A DNA stretch of 56,708 bases from Desulfobacteraceae bacterium UBA2174 (GCA_002327445.1 DCWA01000037.1:1-56708), one strand, 5' to 3'. Shown: positions 1 to 9,374, counted from the stretch's first letter. Notes: a model not told the origin generated them from the sequence alone. Program-made: numbers and translations.

Positions 1-244
1 GTGTCTCCCTCCCTACTCTACAACGGCAGTGAGGAATCCGCAGTTGGGATATGGCGGTAAGTGGTGGCAAGTTCGGGGGAGATTCCTCGTCGCTTTGCTC
101 CTCGGAATGACAGGTGAGAAGAGCTTGGAATGAGAGGTGAGGGCGCTCGCAATGGCATCAGGGAAGTGCCCAGAAATCACTTGCAGGATAGGTGCAGGGC
201 CGCCACGCCCGTCAGGCTGCCCAAAAATTTAGGGAGATTGCGCC
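1..244. other. Non-coding stretch with dispersed-repeat fragments
   Basis: No convincing gene is seen here. Around positions 29-49 there is a reverse-orientation piece of a family (GGAATCCGCAGTT) that recurs in forward orientation near 31820, 31955 and 48810. A purine-rich AGGGAG lies about 9 nt before the lutC-like start at 245 and probably serves as its ribosome binding site. Confidence 0.5.
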
Positions 245-874
245 ATGCCGGCCCTTGTGGAAACCTTCACCACCCGCGCCGAAGAAGTCTCGGCGGTGGT
301 GCGTCCCGTGGCCTCCCTGGATGCGGCCCTGGACTACGTGGTGGATTTGTGCGCCGCCAAGGAGGCCTGCCAGTGGCTGCTCTCCGGCTGCGAGGCGACG
401 CTGTCGCCATCGGCTGAAAACGTCTGCGCCACCGTGGCGGCCAAGAGCATCGCCGCGCCGGGGTTTTCCGAGGATCTGCGCGCCTGCCTGGGCCAACGCT
501 GCCGGGACAAGGGCCTCCACCTCACAGACCGCAGCCTGCGCGACCATCTGGGCGGCATCGATGTGGGGCTGACCCTGGCCGGTGCCGGCATCGCCGACAC
601 CGGCACCCTGGTGATCGATTCGTCGGACGAGGAAATCCGTCTGGCCACCGGGATCAGCGAGGTGCACGTGGCCATCCTTCCGGCCGACAAGATCGTATCC
701 ACCGCCGACGACCTGGCGGCGTCCCTGGGCGAGGCCATGGCCCGGCCGGGCAACTTCACCGCTTTTATCACCGGCGCCAGCCGCACGGCGGACATCGAGC
801 GGGTCCTGGCCATCGGGGTCCATGGGCCGTTGGCGCTTCATATCCTGATCCTGGAAAACGGATTGACTTCTTGA
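245..874 (+). CDS. lutC: LutC-like LUD-domain protein
   Basis: A 209-residue protein of the LUD (LutB/LutC) domain family. In B. subtilis LutC acts with LutA and LutB in L-lactate oxidation; that role is assumed here from family and context. The second half carries the usual LUD pattern: VGLTLAGAGIADTGTLVI (about residues 110-127), then SEVHVAILPADKIV and the C-terminal FITGASRTADIE segment typical of LutC. The length is normal for LutC. AGGGAG lies about 9 nt upstream of the ATG. The matching LutB-LutA-like partner is at 2528, separated by an unrelated ATPase gene, so the original operon seems to be split. The substrate (lactate or another hydroxy acid) cannot be read from sequence. Confidence 0.85.
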   Translation: MPALVETFTTRAEEVSAVVRPVASLDAALDYVVDLCAAKEACQWLLSGCEATLSPSAENVCATVAAKSIAAPGFSEDLRACLGQRCRDKGLHLTDRSLRDHLGGIDVGLTLAGAGIADTGTLVIDSSDEEIRLATGISEVHVAILPADKIVSTADDLAASLGEAMARPGNFTAFITGASRTADIERVLAIGVHGPLALHILILENGLTS

Positions 875-1068
875 TGGTCTGTGGGGGTGGGGGATCAGAA
901 TGCATGAGATCCCTCGTCGTAAACTCCACGGGATGACAAAGACAAGGGATTCCAGGTTAGCGATTACTTCAGCTTACGCGATATTGGTAAAATACCTTTC
1001 TATTTTAAATAAAAAGTTTTATATTTGCCTTGTAATATAAAATTTTATGGATTGCAGGGCGGATCTCA
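875..1068. other. AT-rich intergenic region before the ATPase gene
   Basis: Positions about 985-1050 are strikingly A+T rich compared with the surroundings, with several TATA-like hexamers (TAATAT near 1034). This is a plausible promoter zone and a possible mark of foreign origin. Positions about 905-950 hold a reverse-orientation fragment of the dispersed repeat containing GATCCCTCGTCGTAAACTCC, whose forward form occurs near 48870. Confidence 0.5.
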
Positions 1069-2382
1069 ATGTACCGATTCATCGAAGATAAACTGGTGGC
1101 GTGGAAGGTCGCGCCACGTCGCAAACCGTTGATTCTCAGGGGGGCCCGCCAGGTCGGCAAGACTTGGTCCCTGAAGCACTTTGGACAAGCGCATTTCGAT
1201 GAAGTCGTCATCGTCGATCTCGAACGGAACCCGGACTGGCACCGGGTTTTCGACCCCAATCTTCAGCCACGGCGGATCTGTGCCGAATTGGAGATTCTCA
1301 CCGACCGGAAAATCGTCTCCGGCCGGACGCTGCTGTTGCTGGATGAAATTCAGGCATGCCCCCGTGCCGTCATGGCCTTGCGGTATTTCTACGAAGAAAT
1401 GCCCGAGTTGCACGTGGCTGCCGCGGGATCTCTGCTTGAATTTATCCTCAAAGATATCTCGTTTCCCGTGGGAAGAGTACAGTTCCTCGATCTTTTCCCC
1501 CTGAGTTTCGCCGAATTTTTGAAGGCCTGCGGCAAGGAAGAAGCGGCCTTGATCGTTGCCTCACCGCCTGCCGCGGTCTCCGAGACGGTACACGAGTTTC
1601 TTGGCGACCGTTTGCGGGAGTACTTCTTTGTCGGGGGCATGCCGGAGAGCGTTCTGGCCTATCAGGCCACCGGCAGTTTGAAGGAGGCCTTCGAGGTGCA
1701 GGCGGAAATCTGCAACGCTTACCGGGCCGATTTTTCCAAGTACCGCCCCCGGGTCGATCCGGCCTGTCTCAATGCCGTGTTGAGTTCGGTGGCGCGAAGC
1801 GTGGGGCGGCAGATCCAATATGCCAAATTGGCGGACGGCTACTCCAACCCCACCATCAAGAAAGCCTTCGACCTTTTGTGCCAGGCCGGCGTGATTGTCC
1901 GGGTTCCGGCCGCCGATCCAACAGGACTGCCGCTGGGGGCTTCGGCTTCGGCGCGGATATTCAAGGCCTTGATGGTCGATATCGGCTTAATGCGCTTTTT
2001 AAGCGGTATGCCCACCGATGTGGAGTACGGTAAAGCGGATTTGCTTCAAATTCATCGGGGTGCGATGGCCGAACAGTTCGTGGGCCAAGAACTTCGGGGA
2101 AAGCAGAATGGCGGTCTTCATTATTGGTCCAGACGGGCCAAGAGCAGTTCGGCGGAAGTCGATTTCCTGGCGGTACACGCCGGAAAGATCTTCCCGGTGG
2201 AAGTCAAAAGCGGCGCTGCCGGAAGTCTGAGAAGTTTGCACCTCTGTCTGGAAACGCATCCCAACTGCCCCCGAGGGATTGTCTACTCGGCCCGGCCCTA
2301 CGGTGAACTGCCAGAGCAGCGGTTGTTGTTTCTGCCGCTTTACCTGGCCGGTGCTGATCCCCTGGCGAGGCAGGCAGGATGA
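1069..2382 (+). CDS. AAA ATPase with DUF4143 (ATP-binding protein)
   Basis: A 437-residue ATPase of the widespread AAA_14/DUF4143 type, whose cellular role is poorly defined. The N-terminal P-loop is LRGARQVGKTWSL (about residues 23-35), followed by the Walker B-like LLLLDEIQACPRAV (about 92-105) and a sensor-like AAAGSLLEF. The C-terminal part has the DUF4143 hallmarks GAMAEQFVGQEL and YWSRRAKSSSAEVDFLA, the latter resembling a nuclease-like or binding motif followed by PVEVKSG. These genes are often mobile and scattered. Here it sits between a lutC-like gene and the lutB-lutA fusion, preceded by an AT-rich patch, which suggests a late insertion. The start at 1069 has only a weak AGGGCGG upstream. 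Confidence 0.85.
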   Translation: MYRFIEDKLVAWKVAPRRKPLILRGARQVGKTWSLKHFGQAHFDEVVIVDLERNPDWHRVFDPNLQPRRICAELEILTDRKIVSGRTLLLLDEIQACPRAVMALRYFYEEMPELHVAAAGSLLEFILKDISFPVGRVQFLDLFPLSFAEFLKACGKEEAALIVASPPAAVSETVHEFLGDRLREYFFVGGMPESVLAYQATGSLKEAFEVQAEICNAYRADFSKYRPRVDPACLNAVLSSVARSVGRQIQYAKLADGYSNPTIKKAFDLLCQAGVIVRVPAADPTGLPLGASASARIFKALMVDIGLMRFLSGMPTDVEYGKADLLQIHRGAMAEQFVGQELRGKQNGGLHYWSRRAKSSSAEVDFLAVHAGKIFPVEVKSGAAGSLRSLHLCLETHPNCPRGIVYSARPYGELPEQRLLFLPLYLAGADPLARQAG

Positions 2383-2527
2383 GCTCATCGCCGTCGAAAG
2401 ACGGGAGTCAGGGGACAAGAGGAAAAGATTCTTCGTCGCGGCGCACGTCGGAATGGCAAAAAGAGGCCAAGATCAAAGGGCATTTTTCGCAAACAGCGCA
2501 TCAAAAAAAAACTGCTGGAGGCATCCG

Positions 2528-4690
2528 ATGCAGACCGCACATGACTTGAAGGGCTACCGGAAGGACATCGAGGCGGCCTTGGAGGACGAATTCCTCCGCT
2601 CGGCGATGGACAAGTTCGCCGTGGATTATCCGGCCTCCCGCGCCAAGGCCTTCGCCGGCATCGACGTGCCGGCCCTGATCGCCGAGATCGCCACCATCAA
2701 GGATGCCAACATGGCCCGGCTGGATACGCTGCTGGATGAATTCACCCGCCGCGCCGAGGCCAATGGGATCAATGTCCATCTGGCCGAGGACGCCGCCGCC
2801 GCCAACCGCATCATCGCCGACATCGCCCGGAAAGGGCAGGTGCGGTCCATTGTCAAGTCCAAGTCCATGACCGCCGAAGAGACGCTGCTCAACCACCACC
2901 TGGAAGCCGAGGGCCTCGAAGTGGTGGAGACCGACCTGGGCGAATGGATCATCCAGTTGCGCCACGAAGGCCCCAGCCACATGGTAATGCCGGCCATTCA
3001 CCTGTCGCGCTACCAGGTGGCCGACCTGTTCAGCGAGGTGACCCGCGCAAAACAGGACGCCGAGATCGAGCGCCTCGTCAAGGTGGCTCGCCGGGAGCTG
3101 CGTGCCAAGTTCGTCGAGGCGGAGATGGGCATCACTGGCGCCAACTTCGCCATCGCGGACACCGGGGCCATCGGGCTGACCACCAACGAGGGCAACGCGC
3201 GGCTGGTGGCCACCCTGCCGCAGATTCACGTGGCCCTGATGGGCATCGACAAGCTCGTGTCCACCCTCATGGACGCCCTGCGGATCAACCGGGCCTTGCC
3301 GCGCAACGCCACCGGCCAGAAGATCACCTCCTACGTCAGCTGGATCACCGGCCCGGTCCAGTGCGCCGTCGGCCCGGAAGGACGCAAGGAGATGCACGTC
3401 GTTTTTCTGGACAACGGGCGCCGGGCCTTGGCGCGGGACCCGGTCTTCTCCCGGGTGCTGCGCTGCGTGCGTTGCGGGGCCTGCGCCAACGTCTGCCCCG
3501 TCTACCGCATGGTGGGCGGCCACCGCTACGGGCACATCTACATCGGTGCCATCGGACTGATCCTGACCTACTTTTTCCACGGCCGGGAAAAGGCCCGCAA
3601 TCTGGTGCAAAACTGCATCAACTGCGGGGCCTGCAAGGCGGTGTGCGCCGCCGGCATCGATCTGCCCTACCTCATCAAGGAGGTTCATGCCCGGATCCAG
3701 GACGAGACCGGTCACCCCCTGCAAAGTTCCATGCTCGGCAAGGTGCTGGCCAACCGGCGCCTGTTTCACCGTCTGCTGCGGGCCGCACGCTTGGCCCAGA
3801 AGCCGGTGACCGGCGGCACTCCCTATATCCGGCATCTGCCGATGATCTTCGCCAAGGAGCACAACTTCCGGAAGCTGCCCGCCATCGCCGAAGTGCCATT
3901 CCGGGACCGCTGGCCGAGGCTTCAGCCCCGGGTGGAGCTCCCCCGCTGGCGCGTAGCCCTGTTTTCCGGCTGCGTCCAGGACTTCGTCTATCCGGAACAG
4001 CTCGAGGCCGGTCTCAAGGTGATGGCGGGTCTCGGCATCCAGGTGGAATTTCCCATGGACCAGAGCTGCTGCGGCCTGCCGGTGCAGATGATGGGGGAAA
4101 AGAAGGCGGCCCGGCGGGTGGCGCTGCAGAACATGGAGGCCATGGCGGCCGAACGCTACGATTACATCGTCACCCTGTGCGCCTCTTGCGCCTCGCACCT
4201 GACCCACGGGTATCCCAAGCTGTTTGCCGACAATCCCGAAGAAAAGCGCCGCGCCGAGACTTTCTCGGCCAAGGTGATTTCCTTCAGCCGTTTTCTGGCC
4301 GATGTGGTCCGGATCGGTCCCGAGCACTTCGCGCCGGCATCCGGGGTCAAGACGACCTATCATGCGCCCTGTCATCTGTGCCGGGGCCTCGACGAGCACC
4401 AGGCCCCCAAGACCCTGCTGAAAACCGCCGGGATGGAATTTACCCCCGCCGCCGAGGAGGAGACCTGCTGCGGCTTCGGCGGCACCTATTCGAGCGAGTT
4501 TCCCCGGATTTCCGCCCAGATTCTGGCCCTGAAGCTGGCCGACTTTGAAAAAACCGGCGCCGAGGTGCTGGTCACCGAGTGCCCCGGGTGCGTGATGCAG
4601 CTTCGCGGCGGGGCGCAGAAGGCGGGAATGGCCGTCAAGGTGCTGCACATCGCCGAGGCCTTGGCCGCAGCGCGGATCTCGGCTGGTTAG
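2528..4690 (+). CDS. LutB-LutA fusion: LUD, 2x[4Fe-4S] and CCG domains
   Basis: A 720-residue iron-sulfur protein that joins what are usually two genes. Residues about 60-300 form a LUD domain (MGITGANFAIADTGAIGL). Two ferredoxin motifs follow, CVRCGACANVCP near residue 312 and CINCGACKAVC near 362. The C-terminal third has two cysteine-rich CCG domains, with SCCGLPVQ near 513 and TCCGFGG near 646. It is expected to be an electron-transfer subunit of a lactate or other hydroxy-acid dehydrogenase. The ATG at 2528 is preceded by GGAGG at the right distance; the reading frame is open further upstream but without similarity to the family. The lutC-like gene at 245 is its natural partner. Confidence 0.88.
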   Translation: MQTAHDLKGYRKDIEAALEDEFLRSAMDKFAVDYPASRAKAFAGIDVPALIAEIATIKDANMARLDTLLDEFTRRAEANGINVHLAEDAAAANRIIADIARKGQVRSIVKSKSMTAEETLLNHHLEAEGLEVVETDLGEWIIQLRHEGPSHMVMPAIHLSRYQVADLFSEVTRAKQDAEIERLVKVARRELRAKFVEAEMGITGANFAIADTGAIGLTTNEGNARLVATLPQIHVALMGIDKLVSTLMDALRINRALPRNATGQKITSYVSWITGPVQCAVGPEGRKEMHVVFLDNGRRALARDPVFSRVLRCVRCGACANVCPVYRMVGGHRYGHIYIGAIGLILTYFFHGREKARNLVQNCINCGACKAVCAAGIDLPYLIKEVHARIQDETGHPLQSSMLGKVLANRRLFHRLLRAARLAQKPVTGGTPYIRHLPMIFAKEHNFRKLPAIAEVPFRDRWPRLQPRVELPRWRVALFSGCVQDFVYPEQLEAGLKVMAGLGIQVEFPMDQSCCGLPVQMMGEKKAARRVALQNMEAMAAERYDYIVTLCASCASHLTHGYPKLFADNPEEKRRAETFSAKVISFSRFLADVVRIGPEHFAPASGVKTTYHAPCHLCRGLDEHQAPKTLLKTAGMEFTPAAEEETCCGFGGTYSSEFPRISAQILALKLADFEKTGAEVLVTECPGCVMQLRGGAQKAGMAVKVLHIAEALAAARISAG

Positions 4691-4747
4691 CCGCAGGGAC
4701 CTCGGAACAGATGCTTCTCCAACGCCGAAGCGAAAAAGTTTGGGCCG

Positions 4748-5917
4748 ATGGATTTTTTATACCTGTCCCCCGAATTTCCCCCCTACAGCCGGATGTTCAT
4801 TCAGTGCCTGAACCGCCGCGGCGTCCGGGTCTGGGGCATCGGCGAGGCGGACTTCCATGCCATGCCCGAACCCCTTCGCGCATCTCTCAAGTGGTACGTG
4901 CGCACCGATCTCGACGATCCGGGCGCGGTTCGCCAGGCGGTGGAGCGCCTCCTTGGCGTTCAGGCCGGAATGGGGTTGAATCCCCGTTTCGACCGGGTCG
5001 AATCCCACAACGAGCAGTGGCTGCGACTGGAGGCGATGATCAACGCGGCTTTCGAGGTGCCCGGAATCCGTCCGGAAACCCTCGACCGGATCAAAAAAAA
5101 GTCCGCCATGAAGGCCGTCTTCATCTCTTGCGGCTTTCCGGTGGCCGAAGGCGAACCGGTCCGGTCCGTCGCCCACGGCCTGGAACTTGCCCGCCGCCTC
5201 GGCTTCCCGCTGATTCTCAAACCCGACGAGGGGGTCGGCGCGGGCGGCATTTTCCGCATTGAAAACACCGGCGATCTTGAAGCGGCTCTGGCCCGGATCG
5301 ATGCGCCCTACCTGCTGGAGCGCTGCTTCGACGCCCCCATCGTGACCTACGACGGCCTGACGGATTTGCAAGGATGCGTCATTTTTGAAAATTCACTGGT
5401 CTACGGCGACGGAGTGCTCGTCTATGTATTGGGGGAGGATCCTTTTTTTTATGTCCACCGCCAAATCCCACCGGACCTGGCCCGGGCCGGGAGGCGTCTG
5501 GTGGCGGCTTTCGACATCCGCGGAAAGTTCTTCCATTTCGAATTCTTCCGCGTCGGCGGGGCGTACTATCCCATGGAGATCAACTGCCGGCCGCCCGGAG
5601 GTCCGATTCTGGATATGATGAATTTCAGCGCGGACGTGGACCTTTACGACGCCTACGCCCGCATGGTGCTTGGCGAGGCGGTGGCGCTGCCGGCGGAAAA
5701 GAAGTATTACTGCGTCTACTTGGGCCGCCGGGACCGGGACTACACCCTGTCCCATGCTGCGGTAGTGGCCGCCTATGGCGGCGAATTGGTCGATTGCGCC
5801 GAAAACCCGCCCCTGTTTCAGCAGGCCATGGGCCGGTACCGGTACATGTTGCGGTCCGCATCCGAAGACCGGATCAAGGATATGGCGAAGCGGATCCTGG
5901 CCCGCCATTCGAACTGA
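4748..5917 (+). CDS. ATP-grasp ligase A
   Basis: A 389-residue ATP-grasp protein, a family that joins a carboxylate to an amine or thiol through an acyl-phosphate. An N-terminal pre-ATP-grasp fold is seen (MDFLYLSPEFPPYSRMF). Next come the nucleotide-binding lysine segment PLILKPDEGVGAGG (about residues 156-169) and the metal and phosphate end FHFEFFRVGG with MEINCRPPGG (about 261-284), containing the expected Glu and Asn ligands. It is clearly paralogous to the next gene, with shared layout and C-terminal motifs. The Shine-Dalgarno is weak. It probably forms a transcription unit with the second ligase and the hydrolase. The substrate is unknown; a dipeptide or amino-acid conjugate is the simplest guess. 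Confidence 0.85.
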   Translation: MDFLYLSPEFPPYSRMFIQCLNRRGVRVWGIGEADFHAMPEPLRASLKWYVRTDLDDPGAVRQAVERLLGVQAGMGLNPRFDRVESHNEQWLRLEAMINAAFEVPGIRPETLDRIKKKSAMKAVFISCGFPVAEGEPVRSVAHGLELARRLGFPLILKPDEGVGAGGIFRIENTGDLEAALARIDAPYLLERCFDAPIVTYDGLTDLQGCVIFENSLVYGDGVLVYVLGEDPFFYVHRQIPPDLARAGRRLVAAFDIRGKFFHFEFFRVGGAYYPMEINCRPPGGPILDMMNFSADVDLYDAYARMVLGEAVALPAEKKYYCVYLGRRDRDYTLSHAAVVAAYGGELVDCAENPPLFQQAMGRYRYMLRSASEDRIKDMAKRILARHSN

Positions 5918-5941
5918 TCCGGCCGCCTGAAAGGAAAGACG

Positions 5942-7102
5942 ATGAATGTCGTTTTCATTTCACCGCATTTTCCTTACCAATACCACCGCTTCTGCCTCGA
6001 ATTGAAACGTGCCGGGGCCAATGCCCTGGGTATCGGCGACGCACCCTACGATGCATTGCCGGATGCGGTTCGCCAGTCGCTCACCGAGTACTACCACCTC
6101 CCGGTGATGGAAGACGAGGACGGCCTGATTCGCGCCTGCGGTTATTTCACCCATCGCTACGGCAAGATCGACCGCATCGATTCCCTCAACGAATACTGGC
6201 TGGCCGTCGAGGCCCGGTTGCGAGACGATTTCAATGTCTTCGGTATCCGGGGACGCGAGGTGGCCGCCATCCGGCAAAAATCCAGAATGAAGGAGATTTT
6301 CAGCTCCGCCGGGGTTTCCGTGGCGCCGGGCGCGGTGGTGCGAACGATGGACGAGGCCCGGGCCCTTGTCGAGCGGATCGGTTATCCGCTGGTGGCCAAG
6401 CCGGATGCCGGCGTGGGCGCCATCCATACCTCCCGTCTCGATGCGGATGCCGACCTCGAGCATTTTTTCAGCACCAAACCGGCCACCGATTACATCCTGG
6501 AGGGGTTCGTCCACGGGACCATCACCTCGTTCGACGGCTTGACGGACCGCGATGGCACTCCGGTGTTCTGGACATCCCACGTGTTCAGCCAGGGGATCAT
6601 GGAAACCGTCAACGAGGCGCGCCACCTGTACTACTACTCGTTGAGGGAGATCCCGCCGGTCCTGGAGGACCTGGGACGCCGCTGCCTCAGGGCCTTCAAC
6701 GTCCGGGAACGCTTTTTCCACATCGAGTTTTTCGACACCGGTGACGGCCATTTCACCGCCCTGGAAGTCAACATGCGGCCGCCCGGGGGCTTTACCACCG
6801 ACATGTTCAACTACGCCTGCGACATCGACGTCTACCGCATGTGGGCCGAGCTGCTGCTCAACGGCCGGGTTTCGGGCAATTTCGAGCGCAAATACCACTG
6901 CTGTTACGCCAGCCGCAAGGCCGGCAAGCCCTATGTCCACGACCATGACGCGATCCTGGCCCGCTGGGGTCACCGGATCTGCCAGGTGGATCGGGTGCCG
7001 GGGGTGTTTTCCAGCGCCCTGGGGGAGATGGGCTATATTTTCCGCACGCCGGATCTGCAAGAGATGAACGAAATCGTTGCGTGGATTCACGCCACGCATT
7101 GA
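5942..7102 (+). CDS. ATP-grasp ligase B
   Basis: A 386-residue paralogue of the preceding ligase with the same order of motifs. The N terminus MNVVFISPHFPYQYHRF parallels that of ligase A. PLVAKPDAGVGAIH carries the nucleotide-binding lysine, and FHIEFFDTGDG followed by LEVNMRPPGG supplies the metal-binding Glu and Asn. AAAGGAAAG lies 5-6 nt before the ATG, and the gene starts 24 nt after ligase A ends. Two non-identical ATP-grasp enzymes in tandem with a hydrolase hint at two successive ligations or a heteromeric enzyme. No assigned pathway can be deduced from the sequence. Confidence 0.85.
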   Translation: MNVVFISPHFPYQYHRFCLELKRAGANALGIGDAPYDALPDAVRQSLTEYYHLPVMEDEDGLIRACGYFTHRYGKIDRIDSLNEYWLAVEARLRDDFNVFGIRGREVAAIRQKSRMKEIFSSAGVSVAPGAVVRTMDEARALVERIGYPLVAKPDAGVGAIHTSRLDADADLEHFFSTKPATDYILEGFVHGTITSFDGLTDRDGTPVFWTSHVFSQGIMETVNEARHLYYYSLREIPPVLEDLGRRCLRAFNVRERFFHIEFFDTGDGHFTALEVNMRPPGGFTTDMFNYACDIDVYRMWAELLLNGRVSGNFERKYHCCYASRKAGKPYVHDHDAILARWGHRICQVDRVPGVFSSALGEMGYIFRTPDLQEMNEIVAWIHATH

Positions 7103-7119
7103 AGGCGGGAGAATCGCCG

Positions 7120-7887
7120 ATGCACGTCGAAGAACACCGCTGGCACAGTCCGCGCCTCGGCCGCGAGATGGTCTTGAAAGTCTACGGCCACTGGGGGGCG
7201 CCCATTCTGGTCTTTCCGTGCTCCCGGGGGCGCTACTACGACTACGAAACCATGGGCATGGTCGGCGCCCTCGCCGATTTCATCGACGGCGGCCGGATCA
7301 AGCTTTTCTGCGTGGACTCGGTGGATGCCGAGACTTGGTACGATTTCTCCGTTCCGCCGGCGGAACGCAACCGGTGCCACGAGGCCTATGACGGCTACAT
7401 CGTCCATGAGGTGGTGCCGTTTCTCCAGCACCACTGCGGGGGGCATGAATCGCGGGCGACGACCAACGGGTGCAGCATGGGGGCCTATCATGCCGTGAAC
7501 TTCTTTCTGAGGCATCCGGACCTGTTTGCCGGCACCATCGCGTTGAGCGGCCTCTACCGGCTCGACCGGGTCGAGTTCGGGCTCGGCGCCGACGACATCC
7601 CGGCGGTCTATTTCAACTCGCCGATTCATTATCTGGCCGGCATGACCGATCCCTGGTTTCTGGAGCAATACCGCCGCAGCACCATCGTGATCTGCGTCGG
7701 CCAGGGGGCCTGGGAGGAGGAGGCCGTCGCGGACACCCGGGCCATGAAAACATTGTTCGAACAGAAAGCGGTCCCGGCCCGGGTCGACTTCTGGGGCTTC
7801 GACGTCAACCACGACTGGCCCTGGTGGTACAAGCAGATGCGGTACTTTCTCGATAGCGATTCTTTCCGCCGCTTCGCCGTTTCATAG
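7120..7887 (+). CDS. Esterase-like alpha/beta hydrolase
   Basis: A 255-residue alpha/beta-hydrolase of the esterase D type. The nucleophile elbow appears as GCSMGAYHA (about residues 123-131), and a late WGFDVNHDWPWW supplies the probable catalytic His. FPCSRGRYYDYE near residue 33 occupies the oxyanion-loop region. The start at 7120 is preceded by GGGAGAA; an in-frame GTG at 7081 would overlap the ligase gene and is less likely. It is the third gene of the ATP-grasp cluster, with a 17-nt gap, so it may release, trim or transfer the ligated product. No signal peptide is seen, suggesting a cytoplasmic enzyme. Confidence 0.8.
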   Translation: MHVEEHRWHSPRLGREMVLKVYGHWGAPILVFPCSRGRYYDYETMGMVGALADFIDGGRIKLFCVDSVDAETWYDFSVPPAERNRCHEAYDGYIVHEVVPFLQHHCGGHESRATTNGCSMGAYHAVNFFLRHPDLFAGTIALSGLYRLDRVEFGLGADDIPAVYFNSPIHYLAGMTDPWFLEQYRRSTIVICVGQGAWEEEAVADTRAMKTLFEQKAVPARVDFWGFDVNHDWPWWYKQMRYFLDSDSFRRFAVS

Positions 7888-8270
7888 GGGCGGCATACAC
7901 GCCGCCGCAGCGCATTCCTCCTGATTTTTCCCGAGGCACTCCGGACCCGTTGACCCACGGCATGCCCCCGGCATGCGCCCGCGCGGCCCTGTCGCCTGCG
8001 CCACCTTGGCGGGCATGAAACCGAAGGTCAATCAAAGGAAAGCCCGATCCGCGTCAACCCGAAGTTCATCACGGCCGCTTTTCGTGCGGGCGTCGGCGGC
8101 GTCCGGTTTTTGCGGCGCCATCGGCTCGAATTTATTTCTTCGATGAAAAGAGGCTGCCGCATCGGAATTATCGTTTTGCATTCGGTCAGGCATGCCGGGT
8201 AAAAGTTGCTTTTCCCAAGAAAACGGCATCCATCACTGCAATCGCACTTTCTGTCAAGGAGGAGATCGAG
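7888..8270. other. Intergenic region, 383 bp, no gene seen
   Basis: GC-rich sequence between the hydrolase and yedE. No ORF here resembles a known protein, and no strong hairpin terminator is visible. The last bases hold the strong AAGGAGGAGA ribosome binding site of yedE. A promoter for the selenium-associated cluster is presumably in the right half but no convincing pair of boxes stands out. Confidence 0.5.
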
Positions 8271-9374
8271 ATGGGGAAGAACTTCTTTGCCACCCGCTGG
8301 GGGATCATCGGCGTGGGGGCGTTGATCGGCGTGCTGGCCTCCTTGCTCCAGAAACTGGGCAACCCGGGCAACATGGGCATCTGCGTGGCCTGCTTCGAGC
8401 GCGACATCGCCGGTGCCCTGGGGCTGCACCGGGCCGCGGTGGTTCAGTACATGCGGCCGGAGATCATCGGGTTTGTGCTCGGGTCCCTCATCGCCGCCTA
8501 TCTTTTCAAGGAATACCGGCCGCGTCTGGGATCGGCACCCGTGGTGCGGTTCATCCTGGGCGTTTTTGCCATGATCGGCGCCCTGGTGTTTCTCGGCTGC
8601 CCCTGGCGGGCCATGCTTCGCCTGGCCGGCGGCGACGGCAACGCCATCCTCGGCCTGGCCGGCCTGGCCTTCGGGATTTGGATCGGCACCTTGTTTCTCA
8701 AAAACGGCTACAACCTGGGCCGCACCCAGAAGACCTACGCCGCGGCGGGCTGGCTGATGCCCCTGACCATGGCGGGGTTTCTGGCGCTGATGATCATTTT
8801 TCCCCGGGTGCCCGAGCAACCCCAGAGCGGCGTGCTTTTTTACAGCGTCAAGGGCCCCGGGGCCGGGCATGCTCCGCTTCTGGTGTCGCTGGGCATCGGT
8901 TTGCTCATCGGCTTTCTGGCCCAACGCAGCCGCTTTTGCACCATGGGCGCCCTGCGCGACCTGATTCTCTTTCGCCAGACGCACCTGTTCGGCGGTTTTC
9001 TCGCCCTGGTCGTCTTCGCCTTCATCACCAATGTCATCGTCGGCCAGTTCAAGCCGGGATTCGCCGGCCAGCCGGTGGCCCATACCCTCCATGTCTGGAA
9101 CTTCGCCGGCATGATGGTCGCCGGCCTGGCCTTCGCCCTGGCCGGCGGTTGCCCCGGACGCCAGCTCTTTTTGGCCGGTGAGGGGGACGGGGATTCGGCC
9201 GTCTTTGTTTTCGGCATGATCGTCGGCGCCGGCATCGCCCACAACTTCGGCATGGCCAGCGCCCCCGCCGGCCTCGGCCCCCACGGGGTGGCCGCCGTGA
9301 TCGTCGGCATGGCGGTGTGTCTGTTCATCGGGTTCACCATGCGTCAAACAGCCAAACAAGGAGATCAAAGATGA
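8271..9374 (+). CDS. yedE: YedE-type selenium-metabolism membrane transporter
   Basis: A 367-residue integral membrane protein of the YeeE/YedE family in the form associated with selenium metabolism. About ten hydrophobic segments are seen. The family Cys/Gly signatures are present in both halves: GNMGICVACFERDIAGALG and FLGCPWRAMLRLAGGDGN, then RSRFCTMGALRDLIL and ALAGGCPGRQL. It probably moves a reduced sulfur or selenium species; transport of selenium itself is a family-level proposal. An AAGGAGGAGA ribosome binding site precedes the ATG. The stop overlaps the yedF start by an ATGA, indicating translational coupling, and the DUF3343 gene and kinase follow directly. Confidence 0.9.
   Translation: MGKNFFATRWGIIGVGALIGVLASLLQKLGNPGNMGICVACFERDIAGALGLHRAAVVQYMRPEIIGFVLGSLIAAYLFKEYRPRLGSAPVVRFILGVFAMIGALVFLGCPWRAMLRLAGGDGNAILGLAGLAFGIWIGTLFLKNGYNLGRTQKTYAAAGWLMPLTMAGFLALMIIFPRVPEQPQSGVLFYSVKGPGAGHAPLLVSLGIGLLIGFLAQRSRFCTMGALRDLILFRQTHLFGGFLALVVFAFITNVIVGQFKPGFAGQPVAHTLHVWNFAGMMVAGLAFALAGGCPGRQLFLAGEGDGDSAVFVFGMIVGAGIAHNFGMASAPAGLGPHGVAAVIVGMAVCLFIGFTMRQTAKQGDQR

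Noticed and set aside
2501..4648. A 715-residue open frame on the minus strand
   Set aside because: It is the antisense shadow of the high-GC LutB-LutA gene, with low-complexity Gly, His and Gln-rich composition and no motifs.
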